Below are positions 50,661 through 59,104 of a DNA stretch of 64,000 nt, piece by piece. Origin of the DNA: Streptomyces aureus (lineage in GTDB: Bacteria; Actinomycetota; Actinomycetes; Streptomycetales; Streptomycetaceae); NCBI RefSeq assembly GCF_000725495.1, contig NZ_JNZD01000031.1, positions 1 to 64,000 of the forward strand, in the 5' to 3' direction. Numbering within the stretch: the stretch's first letter is position 1; each line of letters opens with the position of its first letter. The translations under genes and the position numbers were made by a program. Under the pieces are notes generated by a model. The model was given only the letters and a program-made list of their open reading frames with translations. It did not search any database and had not been told where the DNA came from.

Positions 50661-51392
50661 TCAGTGCTGGCCGGCCAGGCCGAGGTCCTCCAGGAGCCGG
50701 GCGCGCAGTTCCTCGCGGGCGACGCTCGCTTCGCGGTCGGCGGCGGTGAGATGGACTTCGTGCGAGCTGCCGATGCGGCCGTCGTTCATCACGAGAACGC
50801 GGTCACCGAGGGCGATCGCCTCGTCGATGTCGTGGGTGACGAGCAGCATCGCCGCCTGGTGCTTCGTCCGCAGGGCGCGTACGAGGTCGTGCATGCGCAG
50901 CCGGGTGATGGCGTCGAGGGCCGCGAACGGCTCGTCGAGGAGGACGAGTTCGGGCTCGGAGACCAGTGCCCTCGCGAGCGAGACCCGTTGGGCCTCGCCG
51001 CCGGAGAGCTCCTTGGGCCAGGCCTTCTCGCGGCCCGCGAGCCCGACCTCCGCGAGCACCTCGCGGGCGCGCCGGTCCGCGTCGGGTCCGTGGAGGCCGA
51101 GGGTGACGTTGGGCAGGACGCGCTGCCAGGGCAGCAGCCGGTCGGCCTGGAAGACGATGGCCCGCTTCGCCGGGACCTCGACGCGTCCTCCGTCGGGCCG
51201 GTCCAGTCCGGCGAGGAGCCGCAGGAGGGTGCTCTTGCCGCAGCCCGAGGGGCCGAGCAGGATCACCAACTCCTCTTCCTCGATGGTGAGATCGAGCTGG
51301 TCGAGGACGGCACGGTCGCCGAAGCGCCGGACGACCCGCTCGACGACGACACCGGTCCCGCGGCGGAGATCGGTCGCTACGGTGCTGCTCAT
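50661..51392 (-). CDS. ABC transporter ATP-binding protein, SsuB/TauB type
   Basis: A 243-residue ABC ATPase with intact motifs: Walker A GPSGCGKST, Q-loop in AIVFQADRLLPW, signature LSGGEAQRV, Walker B LVLLDEPFAALD and switch LLVTHDIDEAIALG. This is the arrangement of SsuB/TauB/NrtD nucleotide-binding proteins. The ATG overlaps the permease stop by 4 nt. It energises sulfonate-type uptake with the adjacent permease and lipoprotein. Confidence 0.9.
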   Translation of the reverse strand: MSSTVATDLRRGTGVVVERVVRRFGDRAVLDQLDLTIEEEELVILLGPSGCGKSTLLRLLAGLDRPDGGRVEVPAKRAIVFQADRLLPWQRVLPNVTLGLHGPDADRRAREVLAEVGLAGREKAWPKELSGGEAQRVSLARALVSEPELVLLDEPFAALDAITRLRMHDLVRALRTKHQAAMLLVTHDIDEAIALGDRVLVMNDGRIGSSHEVHLTAADREASVAREELRARLLEDLGLAGQH

Positions 51393-52282
51393 GACGCCTC
51401 ATAACTGGGGCGCCACCGCAGCAGCACCCGCTCGAGAGCCCGGACGAACTGGTCGGCGAGCAGACCGAGGAGCGAGTAGATGACCAGCCCCACGAACACC
51501 TGGTTGGTCTGCAGATAGGTCTGTCCCTGGGTGATGAGGAAACCGAGTCCCTGGTCGGCGTTGACGGTCTCCGCGGCGACGAGGCCCAGGACGCTGTACG
51601 CGAGGGAGAAGCGGAGCCCGACCAGGAAGCCGGGCAGGGACCCGGGCACCAGCACCCGCGTCACCAGGCGCCAGGTGCCCGCCCCGGTGGTGCGGGTCAT
51701 CTCGATCAGCCGTTGGTCGACACCGCGGATCGCGGCGAACAGGTTGAGGTACATCGGCACGCCGGCGCCGAAGGAGATCAGCAGGACCTTGGTGAGCTCG
51801 TCGATGCCGAACCACACGATCATCAGGGGCAGGACCGCGAGGAGCGGGATCGTGTTGAGGACCTGTACGAGGCCGTTGAAGAGGTACTCGCCGCTGCGCA
51901 GCAGTCCGCCGAGGACCCCGGCGGTGATGCCCACCGACAGTCCGAGCGCGAGTCCGAGGCCGGCGCGTTGCAGCGAGATGGCCAGGTCCGGGCCGAGCAC
52001 GCCCTGCTGCCACAGGTCGACGGCGGCCTTCACGATGGAGGTCGGCGCCGGGGCGTAGGTCTTCGTGAGCACTCCGGCGCGGGCGAGAATCTCCCAGGCC
52101 AGGAGGATCACGACCGGGGTCGTGTAGATGCCCAGCGGCCAGCGCAGCCGCTCGCGGAGGGCGCCGAGGGTGGTACGGCGACGGGCGTCGCGCGGGACGA
52201 ACACCTCACGTTCCCGGGCGCGTTGCGGTGTGGCGCCCGGCCCCTTGAGGACGGCGGGCGCCGCGAGAGGGATCTCGGTCAT
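51389..52282 (-). CDS. ABC transporter permease, SsuC/TauC type
   Basis: A 297-residue permease with six predicted helices. The binding-protein-dependent transport EAA-like loop GAGVPMYLNLFAAIRGVDQRL is present. The N-terminal 45 residues are a cytoplasmic extension (REREVFVPRDARRRTTLG). The whole matches SsuC/TauC-type permeases. Its ATG overlaps the dioxygenase stop by 4 nt, and its stop overlaps the ATPase start by 4 nt, so the three are coupled. Confidence 0.9.
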   Translation of the reverse strand: MTEIPLAAPAVLKGPGATPQRAREREVFVPRDARRRTTLGALRERLRWPLGIYTTPVVILLAWEILARAGVLTKTYAPAPTSIVKAAVDLWQQGVLGPDLAISLQRAGLGLALGLSVGITAGVLGGLLRSGEYLFNGLVQVLNTIPLLAVLPLMIVWFGIDELTKVLLISFGAGVPMYLNLFAAIRGVDQRLIEMTRTTGAGTWRLVTRVLVPGSLPGFLVGLRFSLAYSVLGLVAAETVNADQGLGFLITQGQTYLQTNQVFVGLVIYSLLGLLADQFVRALERVLLRWRPSYEAS

Positions 52283-53175
52283 GCCGCCACCGCCAGGACG
52301 CCGGTGTAGTGCGAGGCGTCACCGACGAGCTGTTCGCTCGGGCGGCCGTCGACGCCGACCGGTACGTCTCCGGCGACGGTCACCCGGTTCAGGAGCCGCG
52401 GGTGGTCGTCGTAGTTGTCCACCGCGTAGTGCTGGGTGATCCGGTTGTCGAAGATGAGCAGCTGGCCGGGCGACCAGGTCCAGCGCAGAATGTTCTCCGG
52501 CCGGGTCACGTACGACTGGAGGATGCGCAGCAGGTCCGCCGAGTCGCTGTTGGAGAGGCCGACGATCCGCTTGGCGAACCCGCCGATGAACAGGCCGCGT
52601 TCGCCGGTCAGCGGATGGACGCGCACGACCGGGTGCTCGGCCTCGTAGGGCGTCGAGACGAAGACCCGGTCATACTCCTGCCGCCGGCTGTCGGCGGGTG
52701 CCGGGCGGGCGTAGTCGTACTGGTTGCTGTGCACGACGCGCAGGGAGTCGGCGAGGGCGCGCAGCGGTGCGGGCAGGTCGCGGTAGGCGGCAGCGGCGTT
52801 GGCGATGAGCGTCTCTCCGCCGTAGGGCGTGGTCACGAGGGACCTCAGCGTGGTGACCTGCGGCGGGTTGACGACGAACGTGACGTCCGTGTGCCATTCG
52901 TTGGCCTTGGAGGTCTCGCTGTCGACGGCGAGCACGTTCGTGGTGCCGTCGAGGGCCGGCACGTTCGGGTGTGCGGTGGTGAGTTCACCGAACCAGCGGG
53001 CCACCCGCTCCTGGCCGGCGTCGTCCAGGCCGGCGCGGTCGAAGACGAGTGCCTTGTGCTCGTTGAGGGCGGCACGGAGTGCGGTGAGCGTGGAGTCGTC
53101 CGGCGGGGCCGTCAGATCGACGCCCTCGGCCACCGCGCCGATGCGGCCGGTGAGCTTGCGGATGGACAGGGACAT
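52279..53175 (-). CDS. TauD/TfdA family Fe(II)/2-oxoglutarate dioxygenase
   Basis: A 298-residue dioxygenase. The facial triad is visible as EWHTDVTFVVNPP (HxD) with the distal His in the C-terminal segment IFDNRITQHYAVDNYDDHPRL, and the 2-oxoglutarate-binding Arg follows. TauD-type enzymes hydroxylate taurine or alkyl sulfates or sulfonates so that sulfite or sulfate is released. Head gene of the five-gene sulfur operon. ATG 53175 has GAGAGG upstream, lying inside a possible hairpin. A 356-nt leader separates it from the leader peptide gene. Confidence 0.85.
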   Translation of the reverse strand: MSLSIRKLTGRIGAVAEGVDLTAPPDDSTLTALRAALNEHKALVFDRAGLDDAGQERVARWFGELTTAHPNVPALDGTTNVLAVDSETSKANEWHTDVTFVVNPPQVTTLRSLVTTPYGGETLIANAAAAYRDLPAPLRALADSLRVVHSNQYDYARPAPADSRRQEYDRVFVSTPYEAEHPVVRVHPLTGERGLFIGGFAKRIVGLSNSDSADLLRILQSYVTRPENILRWTWSPGQLLIFDNRITQHYAVDNYDDHPRLLNRVTVAGDVPVGVDGRPSEQLVGDASHYTGVLAVAA

Positions 53176-53193
53176 GAGGGGTCCTCTCGGGAG

Positions 53194-53212
53194 GGGGTGG
53201 GCGTACCACCCC
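53194..53212 (-). promoter_or_regulatory. Hairpin in the leader of the sulfonate operon
   Basis: A perfect 7-bp stem GGGGTGG with a 5-nt loop, about 18 nt upstream of the dioxygenase start; an adjacent CCTC-CCGA-GAGG stem could hide the ribosome site. May take part in attenuation by the upstream leader peptide. Confidence 0.4.
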
Positions 53213-53531
53213 GGAAACGGGCATGGGCAGGAGCGGCCAGCGGCAACGACGGCAAGCGTCGACGGACCGGGAAGGCGGGAAAGGCGGCACGTCAGGGCAT
53301 GGAGGCAGGCAGCCCTCAGCCGTGCCGTGGGCACACGGCGTCACGGACCCCCTGCCGGCCGAGGCCGAGAGGGACAGGCAAGGGGAGGAACCTGGAAGCG
53401 GTCGCTCAGAAGACGGAGACGACAAGCCCGCGCGACAACAGCCAGATGTCAGTCATTTGACCGTGCGTCGACCGCGTTCGTGCGCGGTGCGGGGTCGTTG
53501 CGACCGATCGCTGCCGGGGACGGCTACCGGG

Positions 53532-53609
53532 TCAGCGACAACAGAACGTACTGGCGACGAGCGCCAGATCGATGTGGCGCCGCCGGGTGAGGTCCACGTG
53601 CGGGGTCAT
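53532..53609 (-). CDS. Cysteine-rich leader peptide of the sulfonate operon
   Basis: A 25-residue open frame: MTPHVDLTRRRHIDLALVAS then TFCCR, ending in two adjacent Cys codons (TGT TGT) next to the stop. It carries the RRxHxD pattern known from short actinobacterial leader peptides found before sulfur-assimilation genes. It has no ribosome site but starts 8 nt after a -10-like TGAACT, so it is probably translated from a leaderless mRNA. Slow translation at low cysteinyl-tRNA could let downstream genes be expressed. A longer frame to 53720 is unsupported. Confidence 0.65.
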   Translation of the reverse strand: MTPHVDLTRRRHIDLALVASTFCCR

Positions 53610-53617
53610 GGGACGGG

Positions 53618-53647
53618 AGTTCAGCAGACCACCGGCCGGGTGGTCAA
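53618..53647 (-). promoter_or_regulatory. Promoter of leaderless leader peptide mRNA
   Basis: TTGACC (53642-53647) and TGAACT (53618-53623) are 18 bp apart on the minus strand. The -10 ends 8 nt before the leader ATG, the spacing expected for transcription starting at the A of the start codon. Confidence 0.6.
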
Positions 53648-53879
53648 GAAATTTGGAGCGAGTCTTGCATCGCGGACACGGAGGAGTCCTCCGCTTGCCC
53701 GGAACTCCTGTACACGGCACGCCGATTCCGCGTCGGCCGACATCACGTACGGGGTCCTTGGGGAATGTCGGCCGGGTCGGACGGACGGCCCCTGAAGCAG
53801 GGGATCCGCCGTTCCCCCCGACGGAGGAGAAACCGCCGTCTGGCTGGTTCGTGACGTCCTCATGTGGTTACCTGGGCCC

Positions 53880-53954
53880 ATGACCGTGCTCGTGACCCGC
53901 CGCCACGTCGATTACGTGCGTGTCACCACCACCGGTTGTCCCGCCGGTAGCTGA
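53880..53954 (+). CDS. Leader peptide upstream of metY-metX
   Basis: A 24-residue open frame MTVLVTRRHVDYVRVTTTGC then PAGS, containing TRRHVD, similar to the leader on the opposite strand (TRRRHID), and a single Cys codon near the end. No ribosome site is present; TTACCT at 53868-53873 could be a -10 for a leaderless transcript. It lies 133 nt upstream of metY, so a cysteine- or methionine-related attenuation is likely. Confidence 0.6.
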   Translation: MTVLVTRRHVDYVRVTTTGCPAGS

Positions 53955-54087
53955 CCTCCCGCTCCGGCTTCTGACCAGCCTCTTCTTCACCGCCTAGCGC
54001 CGACCCCTGCCTTCTGACGGCAGTGGTCCCAGGCGCCGTGTTTCCGCACGTCTTCCCTTTCTCACCCTCCGTACAGGGAGCAGCACC

Positions 54088-55449
54088 ATGAGCCAGCCTC
54101 TCGATTCCGTCACCGCAGGCCACACCCCCGACGAGGTGCCCGCGGGTCCTGACACCTCGGCATGGTCGTTCGAGACCAAGCAGATTCACGCCGGAGCGGC
54201 ACCCGATCCGACGACCGGCGCCCGGGCCACCCCGATCTACCAGACGACGTCGTTCGTGTTCCGGGACACCGGGCACGCGGCCGATCTGTTCTCGCTGGCC
54301 GAGCCCGGCAACATCTACACCCGCATCCACAACCCCACCCAGGACGTCTTCGAGCAGCGGATCGCCGCGCTGGAGGGCGGGGTCGCGGCCGTCGCGCTCG
54401 CCTCCGGGCAGGCGGCGGAGACGCTGGCGATCCTGACGCTCGCGAGCGCGGGCGACCACATCGTCTCCAGTACGTCGCTGTACGGCGGTACGTACAACCT
54501 CTTCCGGCACACGCTCCCCAAGTTCGGCATCGAGGTGTCCTTCGTCGACGACCCGGACGACGTCGAGGCCTGGCGCGCCGCCGTCCGGCCGAACACGAAG
54601 GCGCTGTTCGCGGAGACGCTGGGCAATCCGCGCGGCAACGTGCTGGACGTGCGCGCGGTCGCGGACGTGGCGCACGCCGAGGGTGTGCCACTGATCGTGG
54701 ACAACACGGTGCCGACTCCGTATCTGCTGCGGCCCCTGGAGCACGGCGCGGACATCGTCGTGCACTCGGCGACCAAGTTCCTGGGCGGGCACGGCACCAC
54801 GATCGCGGGCGTCGTCGTCGACGGCGGCACCTTCGACTTCGGTGCGCACACCGACCGCTTCCCGGACTTCACCGAGCCGGACCCGAGCTACCACGGCCTG
54901 CGCTACTGGCCGGCCCTCGGCCCCGGCGCCTTCGCCGTCAAGCTGCGGGTCCAGCTGCTGCGCGACCTCGGTCCCGCACTCTCCCCGCACTCCTCGTTCC
55001 TGCTGCTCCAGGGTGTGGAGACGCTGAGCCTGCGCATCGAGCGGCACTCGGCGAACGCCCAGGCGCTGGCCGAGTGGCTGGAGCAGCGCGACGAGGTCGC
55101 CGCCGTCCACTACCCGGGACTGCGCTCCAGCAGGTGGTACGAGGCGGGGCAGCGGTACCTCCCGCGGGGTGCCGGTGCCGTGGTCTCCTTCGAGCTGCGG
55201 GACGGAGTGGAGGCGGGCAAGCGGTTCGTGGACGCCGTCGAGCTGTTCAGCCACCTGGCCAACATCGGCGACGTGCGCAGCCTGATCATCCACCCCGCGT
55301 CCACCACCCACAGCCAGCTCGACGACGAGCAGCTCGCGGCGACCGGCACCGCACCGGGCCTGGTGCGGCTGTCGGTCGGCATCGAGAACCTCGCCGACCT
55401 CAAGGCGGACCTGGAGGCGGGCTTCCGCGCCGCCAAGGGCGCTTCCTGA
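54088..55449 (+). CDS. metY: O-acetylhomoserine sulfhydrylase
   Basis: A 453-residue Cys/Met metabolism PLP enzyme. [22 protein letters not shown] is the usual start. [19 protein letters not shown] and the lysine site [15 protein letters not shown] are diagnostic, and [14 protein letters not shown] near the end is the typical C-terminal binding loop. With MetX it makes homocysteine directly from O-acetylhomoserine and sulfide. ATG 54088 has AGGGAG upstream. metX follows after 5 nt. Confidence 0.92.
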   Translation: MSQPLDSVTAGHTPDEVPAGPDTSAWSFETKQIHAGAAPDPTTGARATPIYQTTSFVFRDTGHAADLFSLAEPGNIYTRIHNPTQDVFEQRIAALEGGVAAVALASGQAAETLAILTLASAGDHIVSSTSLYGGTYNLFRHTLPKFGIEVSFVDDPDDVEAWRAAVRPNTKALFAETLGNPRGNVLDVRAVADVAHAEGVPLIVDNTVPTPYLLRPLEHGADIVVHSATKFLGGHGTTIAGVVVDGGTFDFGAHTDRFPDFTEPDPSYHGLRYWPALGPGAFAVKLRVQLLRDLGPALSPHSSFLLLQGVETLSLRIERHSANAQALAEWLEQRDEVAAVHYPGLRSSRWYEAGQRYLPRGAGAVVSFELRDGVEAGKRFVDAVELFSHLANIGDVRSLIIHPASTTHSQLDDEQLAATGTAPGLVRLSVGIENLADLKADLEAGFRAAKGAS

Positions 55450-55454
55450 ACACG

Positions 55455-56618
55455 ATGGTGACACTCCATCAGGAATCCCTCCCGCCGGCCACCGGTGCCT
55501 GGCGGGAGGGGGACCCGCCCGGGCGGCGCCAGTGGTACGTCCGCCCGACGCCGCTGTCCCTCGAGGCCGGCGGTGAACTGCCTGGCGCCCGGCTCGCGTT
55601 CGAGACCTGGGGACGGCTCGCGCCGGACGCCTCCAACGCCGTCCTCGTCCTGCACGCCCTCACCGGGGACAGTCATGTCGCCGGCCCCGCGGGACCCGGG
55701 CATCCCACCCCCGGCTGGTGGGACGGACTCGTCGGACCGGGCCGCGCCCTGGACCCGGACCGCTGGTTCGTCGTGGCACCGAACGTCCTCGGCGGCTGCC
55801 AGGGCAGTACGGGACCGTCGTCGCGCACGGCGGACGGGCGCCGCTGGGGCGGCGACTTCCCCTTCCTCACCCAGCGGGACCAGGTGGCGGCCGAGGCCGG
55901 CCTGGCCGACGCGCTCGGCATCGACCGCTGGGCGCTCGTGATCGGCGGTTCGATGGGCGGGATGCGCGCCCTGGAGTGGGCCGTGACGCATCCGGAGCGC
56001 ACCGGCGCGCTCCTGCTCCTTGCCACGGCGGCCTCGGCGAGCGCCGAGCAGATCGCCTGGGCCGACGTCCAGACACGGGCCATCCGCTCCGACGCGCACT
56101 GGCTCGGCGGCCACTACCACGACACCGGCCGCGGCCCGCACAGCGGACTCGGCCTGGCGCGGAGCATCGCCCACGTCACCTACCGCAGCGAGCCGGAACT
56201 CCAGGTCCGCTTCGGGCGGGCGTCCCAGGGCATGGAGGACCCCTGGAACGGCGGCCGCTACCAGGTCGGCTCCTACCTCGGCCATCACGCCGCCAAGCTG
56301 GTGCGCCGCTTCGACGCGGGCAGCTACGTCGTGCTGTCCGAGGCGATGAACAGCCACGACATCGGGCGGGGCCGCGGCGGCGTCCGGGCCGCGCTGAGCC
56401 GGGTGAGCGCCGACACCCTCGTGGCCGGGGTCGGCTCCGACCGTCTCTATCCGCAGGCCCAGCAGGCGGAACTGGCGGCGGGCATCCCGGGCGCCGACGG
56501 TCTCCGGCTGATCGAGTCCCCGTACGGTCACGACGGCTTCCTCATCGAGGTGGAACAGGTCGCGGCGCTCGTACGGGAACTCCTGGCCGGGAGGCGGACC
56601 GGCCGAGAGGAGGGGTGA
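55455..56618 (+). CDS. metX: Homoserine O-acetyltransferase
   Basis: A 387-residue alpha/beta-hydrolase-fold acyltransferase. NAVLVLHALTGDSHV and VVAPNVLGGCQGSTGP are the typical N-terminal blocks. The nucleophile serine is in VIGGSMGGMRALEW and the catalytic His in SPYGHDGFLIE. It acetylates homoserine for MetY. Five nt after metY, probably one transcript. The stop lies inside the first of three 16-bp tandem repeats. Confidence 0.92.
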   Translation: MVTLHQESLPPATGAWREGDPPGRRQWYVRPTPLSLEAGGELPGARLAFETWGRLAPDASNAVLVLHALTGDSHVAGPAGPGHPTPGWWDGLVGPGRALDPDRWFVVAPNVLGGCQGSTGPSSRTADGRRWGGDFPFLTQRDQVAAEAGLADALGIDRWALVIGGSMGGMRALEWAVTHPERTGALLLLATAASASAEQIAWADVQTRAIRSDAHWLGGHYHDTGRGPHSGLGLARSIAHVTYRSEPELQVRFGRASQGMEDPWNGGRYQVGSYLGHHAAKLVRRFDAGSYVVLSEAMNSHDIGRGRGGVRAALSRVSADTLVAGVGSDRLYPQAQQAELAAGIPGADGLRLIESPYGHDGFLIEVEQVAALVRELLAGRRTGREEG

Positions 56619-56654
56619 CCGGGAGGAGGGGTGACCGCGGAGAGGGGTGACCGG
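56607..56654 (+). repeat. Three 16-bp tandem repeats overlapping the metX stop
   Basis: GAGGAGGGGTGACCGG (56607-56622), a copy with one change (56623-56638) and a third with a few changes (56639-56654). The TGA in unit 1 is the metX stop (56616-56618). Confidence 0.9.
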
Positions 56655-56690
56655 CACGAACGGACGGGCAGGGTCGACCGGGCCCGGGAC

Positions 56691-56707
56691 GGGGACCAAT
56701 GGCCCCT
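56691..56707. promoter_or_regulatory. DevR/OsdR-like box upstream of nitroreductase gene
   Basis: GGGGACCAATGGCCCCT resembles the GGGAC...GxCCC palindromes of DosR/DevR-type hypoxia regulators (one position off a RRGGACYWWRGNCCY-like pattern). It lies about 130 nt before the Acg-type gene. Confidence 0.45.
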
Positions 56708-56835
56708 GCCGGGCCGATGCCCCCGAGGCCTTTCATGGAAGGGGTGGCGGCGGCACTCCGTGACCGTCCCGTCGGCCGGTCCGGACGTCGCCACGCCAAG
56801 GGGTGGGACGAGGAGCCGCACGAAGGGACAGCACC

Positions 56836-57825
56836 GTGAACGCCGAACCGCTCGATGCCGACACCGTCACCGCACTCGTGGCGGACGCCACCGCCGCGCC
56901 CTCACTGCACAACGCGCAGCCCTGGGCGTTCCGCTGTCTGCGGGAGACGGGCGTCCTGCGGCTGTACGCCGACCTTCGGCGGGCACTCCCGCACACCGAC
57001 CCCGACAACCGCGGCCTGCTCATGGGCTGCGGTGCCGCGCTGCTCAACCTGCGGGTGGCCGCCGCTGCCGCGGGGCTCGCGCCGGACGTACGGCTGCTGC
57101 CCGACCCCACCTCCACGGAGCTCCTCGCCGACGTACGTCTGCTCGGCAGCGCTCCGGTCGACGACACGCTCGCCCGGCTGGCCCCCGCCATCCGGCGGCG
57201 TCACTCCAGTCGGCAGCCCTTCCGCGACGCCGACATCCCCGCCGCCACGAAGGAACGGCTGGCGGAGGCGGCCCGGCTCGAAGGCGCGGAACTGTTCTTC
57301 CCCGACGCCTGGCACGTGCGGGCCATCGTCGAGCTGGTCCGGGACGCCGAGGACACGGAGGCACTCGACCCCGGTGTGCACGAGGAGACGGTGCGGTGGA
57401 CCCACCCGGAACCGGCGTCCGCCACCGGGACCGCGGACGGCATCCCCGCCGGGGCGTTCGGTCCGCGACAGCGCGGTACCTCGGTCCCGGTCCGCGACTT
57501 CGCCGTCGGACGTCCGGTCCCCGGGCGCGAGACGGCGCACTTCGAGAAGAGCCCGAACATCGTCCTGCTCGGCACGGCCGGTGACGAGCCCCTGGAGTGG
57601 CTGCGCGCCGGTCAGGCCCTGGAACGGGTCCTGCTCCAGGCGACCGCGGACGGGCTCGTCGCCTCCATCACGTCCCAGCCGCTGGAGTGGCCGGACATCC
57701 GGTGGGCCGTCCGCGACCCCCTGTCCGCCATGGCCAACGTCCAGATGGTGATCCGGCTCGGTCACGGCCCCGAGGGCGAACCGAGCCCGCGCCGGCCCGT
57801 GGCCGACGTACTGGAACTCCTCTGA
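56836..57825 (+). CDS. Acg-type nitroreductase-like protein
   Basis: A 329-residue FMN-binding nitroreductase-fold protein of the Acg type. AAPSLHNAQPWAFR at the start and IRRRHSSRQPFRD are the family marks; MGCGAALLNLRVAAAAAGL follows. Acg proteins have a lid that blocks the usual nicotinamide site, so they may store flavin rather than act as reductases. In Mycobacterium such genes belong to the DosR hypoxia regulon. GTG 56836 follows AAGGGA. A CBS-domain gene follows after 28 nt. Confidence 0.8.
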   Translation: MNAEPLDADTVTALVADATAAPSLHNAQPWAFRCLRETGVLRLYADLRRALPHTDPDNRGLLMGCGAALLNLRVAAAAAGLAPDVRLLPDPTSTELLADVRLLGSAPVDDTLARLAPAIRRRHSSRQPFRDADIPAATKERLAEAARLEGAELFFPDAWHVRAIVELVRDAEDTEALDPGVHEETVRWTHPEPASATGTADGIPAGAFGPRQRGTSVPVRDFAVGRPVPGRETAHFEKSPNIVLLGTAGDEPLEWLRAGQALERVLLQATADGLVASITSQPLEWPDIRWAVRDPLSAMANVQMVIRLGHGPEGEPSPRRPVADVLELL

Positions 57826-57853
57826 TGACCTCCGCCCGACGAGGAGCACGGTC

Positions 57854-58306
57854 ATGAGGATCTCGGCGGCTATGACGGCTCCCCCGGTGTGCGCGGCCCC
57901 GGACGCGTCCCTGGCCGAGGTGGCCGGGCTGATGGCCGAACGGGCCGTGGGTTCGGTGCTCGTGGTCGAGGACGGTGTCCTGCGCGGCATCGTCACCGAC
58001 CGCGATCTCGCCGTGCGCGGCATGGGCGAGGGCCTGGCCCCGGGGACGCGGGTGGCCACCGTCATGTCGGCGGCCGCCGTCACGGTCGCCGCCGACGACG
58101 ACCTCGAGGTGGCCTACCGTGCGTTCCGCCGGACCGGGATCCGCAGGCTCCCGGTGCTGGACGGAGGCCGGGTGGTGGGGATGCTGACCGTCGACGACCT
58201 GCTGCTCGACGTCTTCCGACGCCTCACCGACCTGCTCGGCCCGGTCGCCTGGGGCATCCTCCAGGAACCGCCGGCGACGCCCCGCGGGGCCGGGTCCCGC
58301 ACGTGA
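57854..58306 (+). CDS. CBS-domain protein (two CBS motifs)
   Basis: A 150-residue protein composed of a Bateman pair of CBS motifs: ISAAMTAPPVCAAPDASLAE ... DRDLAVRG and ATVMSAAAVTVAADDDLEVA ... IRRLPVLDGGRVVGMLTVDD. These bind adenine nucleotides and serve as energy sensors. It is probably co-transcribed with the nitroreductase gene. No effector domain is attached. Confidence 0.85.
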   Translation: MRISAAMTAPPVCAAPDASLAEVAGLMAERAVGSVLVVEDGVLRGIVTDRDLAVRGMGEGLAPGTRVATVMSAAAVTVAADDDLEVAYRAFRRTGIRRLPVLDGGRVVGMLTVDDLLLDVFRRLTDLLGPVAWGILQEPPATPRGAGSRT

Positions 58307-58397
58307 GGCGCGGTTGCCGTGACACCCGGCCCGCGTGATGGGCGGCCGCCCGTGACACGGGACCCGGACGCGCACCGCAGCGTCCCGGTCCACCCCC

Positions 58398-58841
58398 TCA
58401 GGACTTCTCCGCCCTCACGATCACGACCGGGCAGGTCGCGTGCTGGGCCAGGTGCTGGCTGACGGAACCGAGCAGGGCGCTCGCGAACCCGCCCCTCCCC
58501 CGGCTGCCGACCACCAGGATCTCGGCGCCTTCGGCGGCCCGCAGCAGCACGTCGGTGGCGTTGCCGTGCACCAGCCGCGTACTGACCGCGTCGGCGGCCT
58601 CCGGCCCGAGCGCCTCGGCCATCTCGGTCCGCATCCGCCGTCGTGACTCCTCCTCGTCGAAGTCCATGTCCACGGCGGGCCCCGACCATCCGTACAGACC
58701 CGGCAGCTCCCACACCGCGACCGCGTCCACGGCGCCACCGACCAGCCCGGCGTATCGCAGAGCCCAGCGCAGGGCCTCGTACGAGGACGCGGACCCGTCG
58801 ACGCCCACCACGACGCGCGCCCCGGAGACTTCGTTGCCCAT
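58398..58841 (-). CDS. Universal stress protein
   Basis: A 147-residue UspA-like protein. VVVGVDGSASSYEALRWAL is the N-terminal ATP-binding strand-loop, and VVGSRGRGGFASALLGSVSQHL carries the G-x2-G-x9-G-S nucleotide motif, so ATP binding is likely. ATG 58841 is favoured over a longer frame because the domain starts there. It diverges from the tandem Usp gene over a 263-bp region. Confidence 0.88.
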   Translation of the reverse strand: MGNEVSGARVVVGVDGSASSYEALRWALRYAGLVGGAVDAVAVWELPGLYGWSGPAVDMDFDEEESRRRMRTEMAEALGPEAADAVSTRLVHGNATDVLLRAAEGAEILVVGSRGRGGFASALLGSVSQHLAQHATCPVVIVRAEKS

Positions 58842-58983
58842 GCGTTCCGCCTTCCTCGGTCGGTGGTCGCCCACCTGGCAGGTCCGCCCCTGATCCCCAC
58901 GGTGGCGGACCCACCGCGGTGCCGCCAGAGAAGGGCTTCCGGCGGTGTGACGGGCCGTCGCGCTCCGGGTCGTCCGTGCCATC

Positions 58984-59024
58984 AGGGCTGAATGTCACCG
59001 ATGAGGGCTGAACGGCCCCTGCCG
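58984..59024 (+). promoter_or_regulatory. Direct repeat AGGGCTGAA and GGCCCC box before Usp gene
   Basis: AGGGCTGAA occurs at 58984 and 59004 (20-bp period). The second copy leads into GGCCCCTGCCG (59014-59024), an 11-bp match to the box before the nitroreductase gene. Likely operator of the same regulator. Confidence 0.4.
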
Positions 59025-59104
59025 TCGTCCGGTGGCGCGTACCACCGTGGAAGTGACACCCCCTACCCGCATCCACGCGGTCGAGAGAGAAGGCGGTGGG
59101 GACG

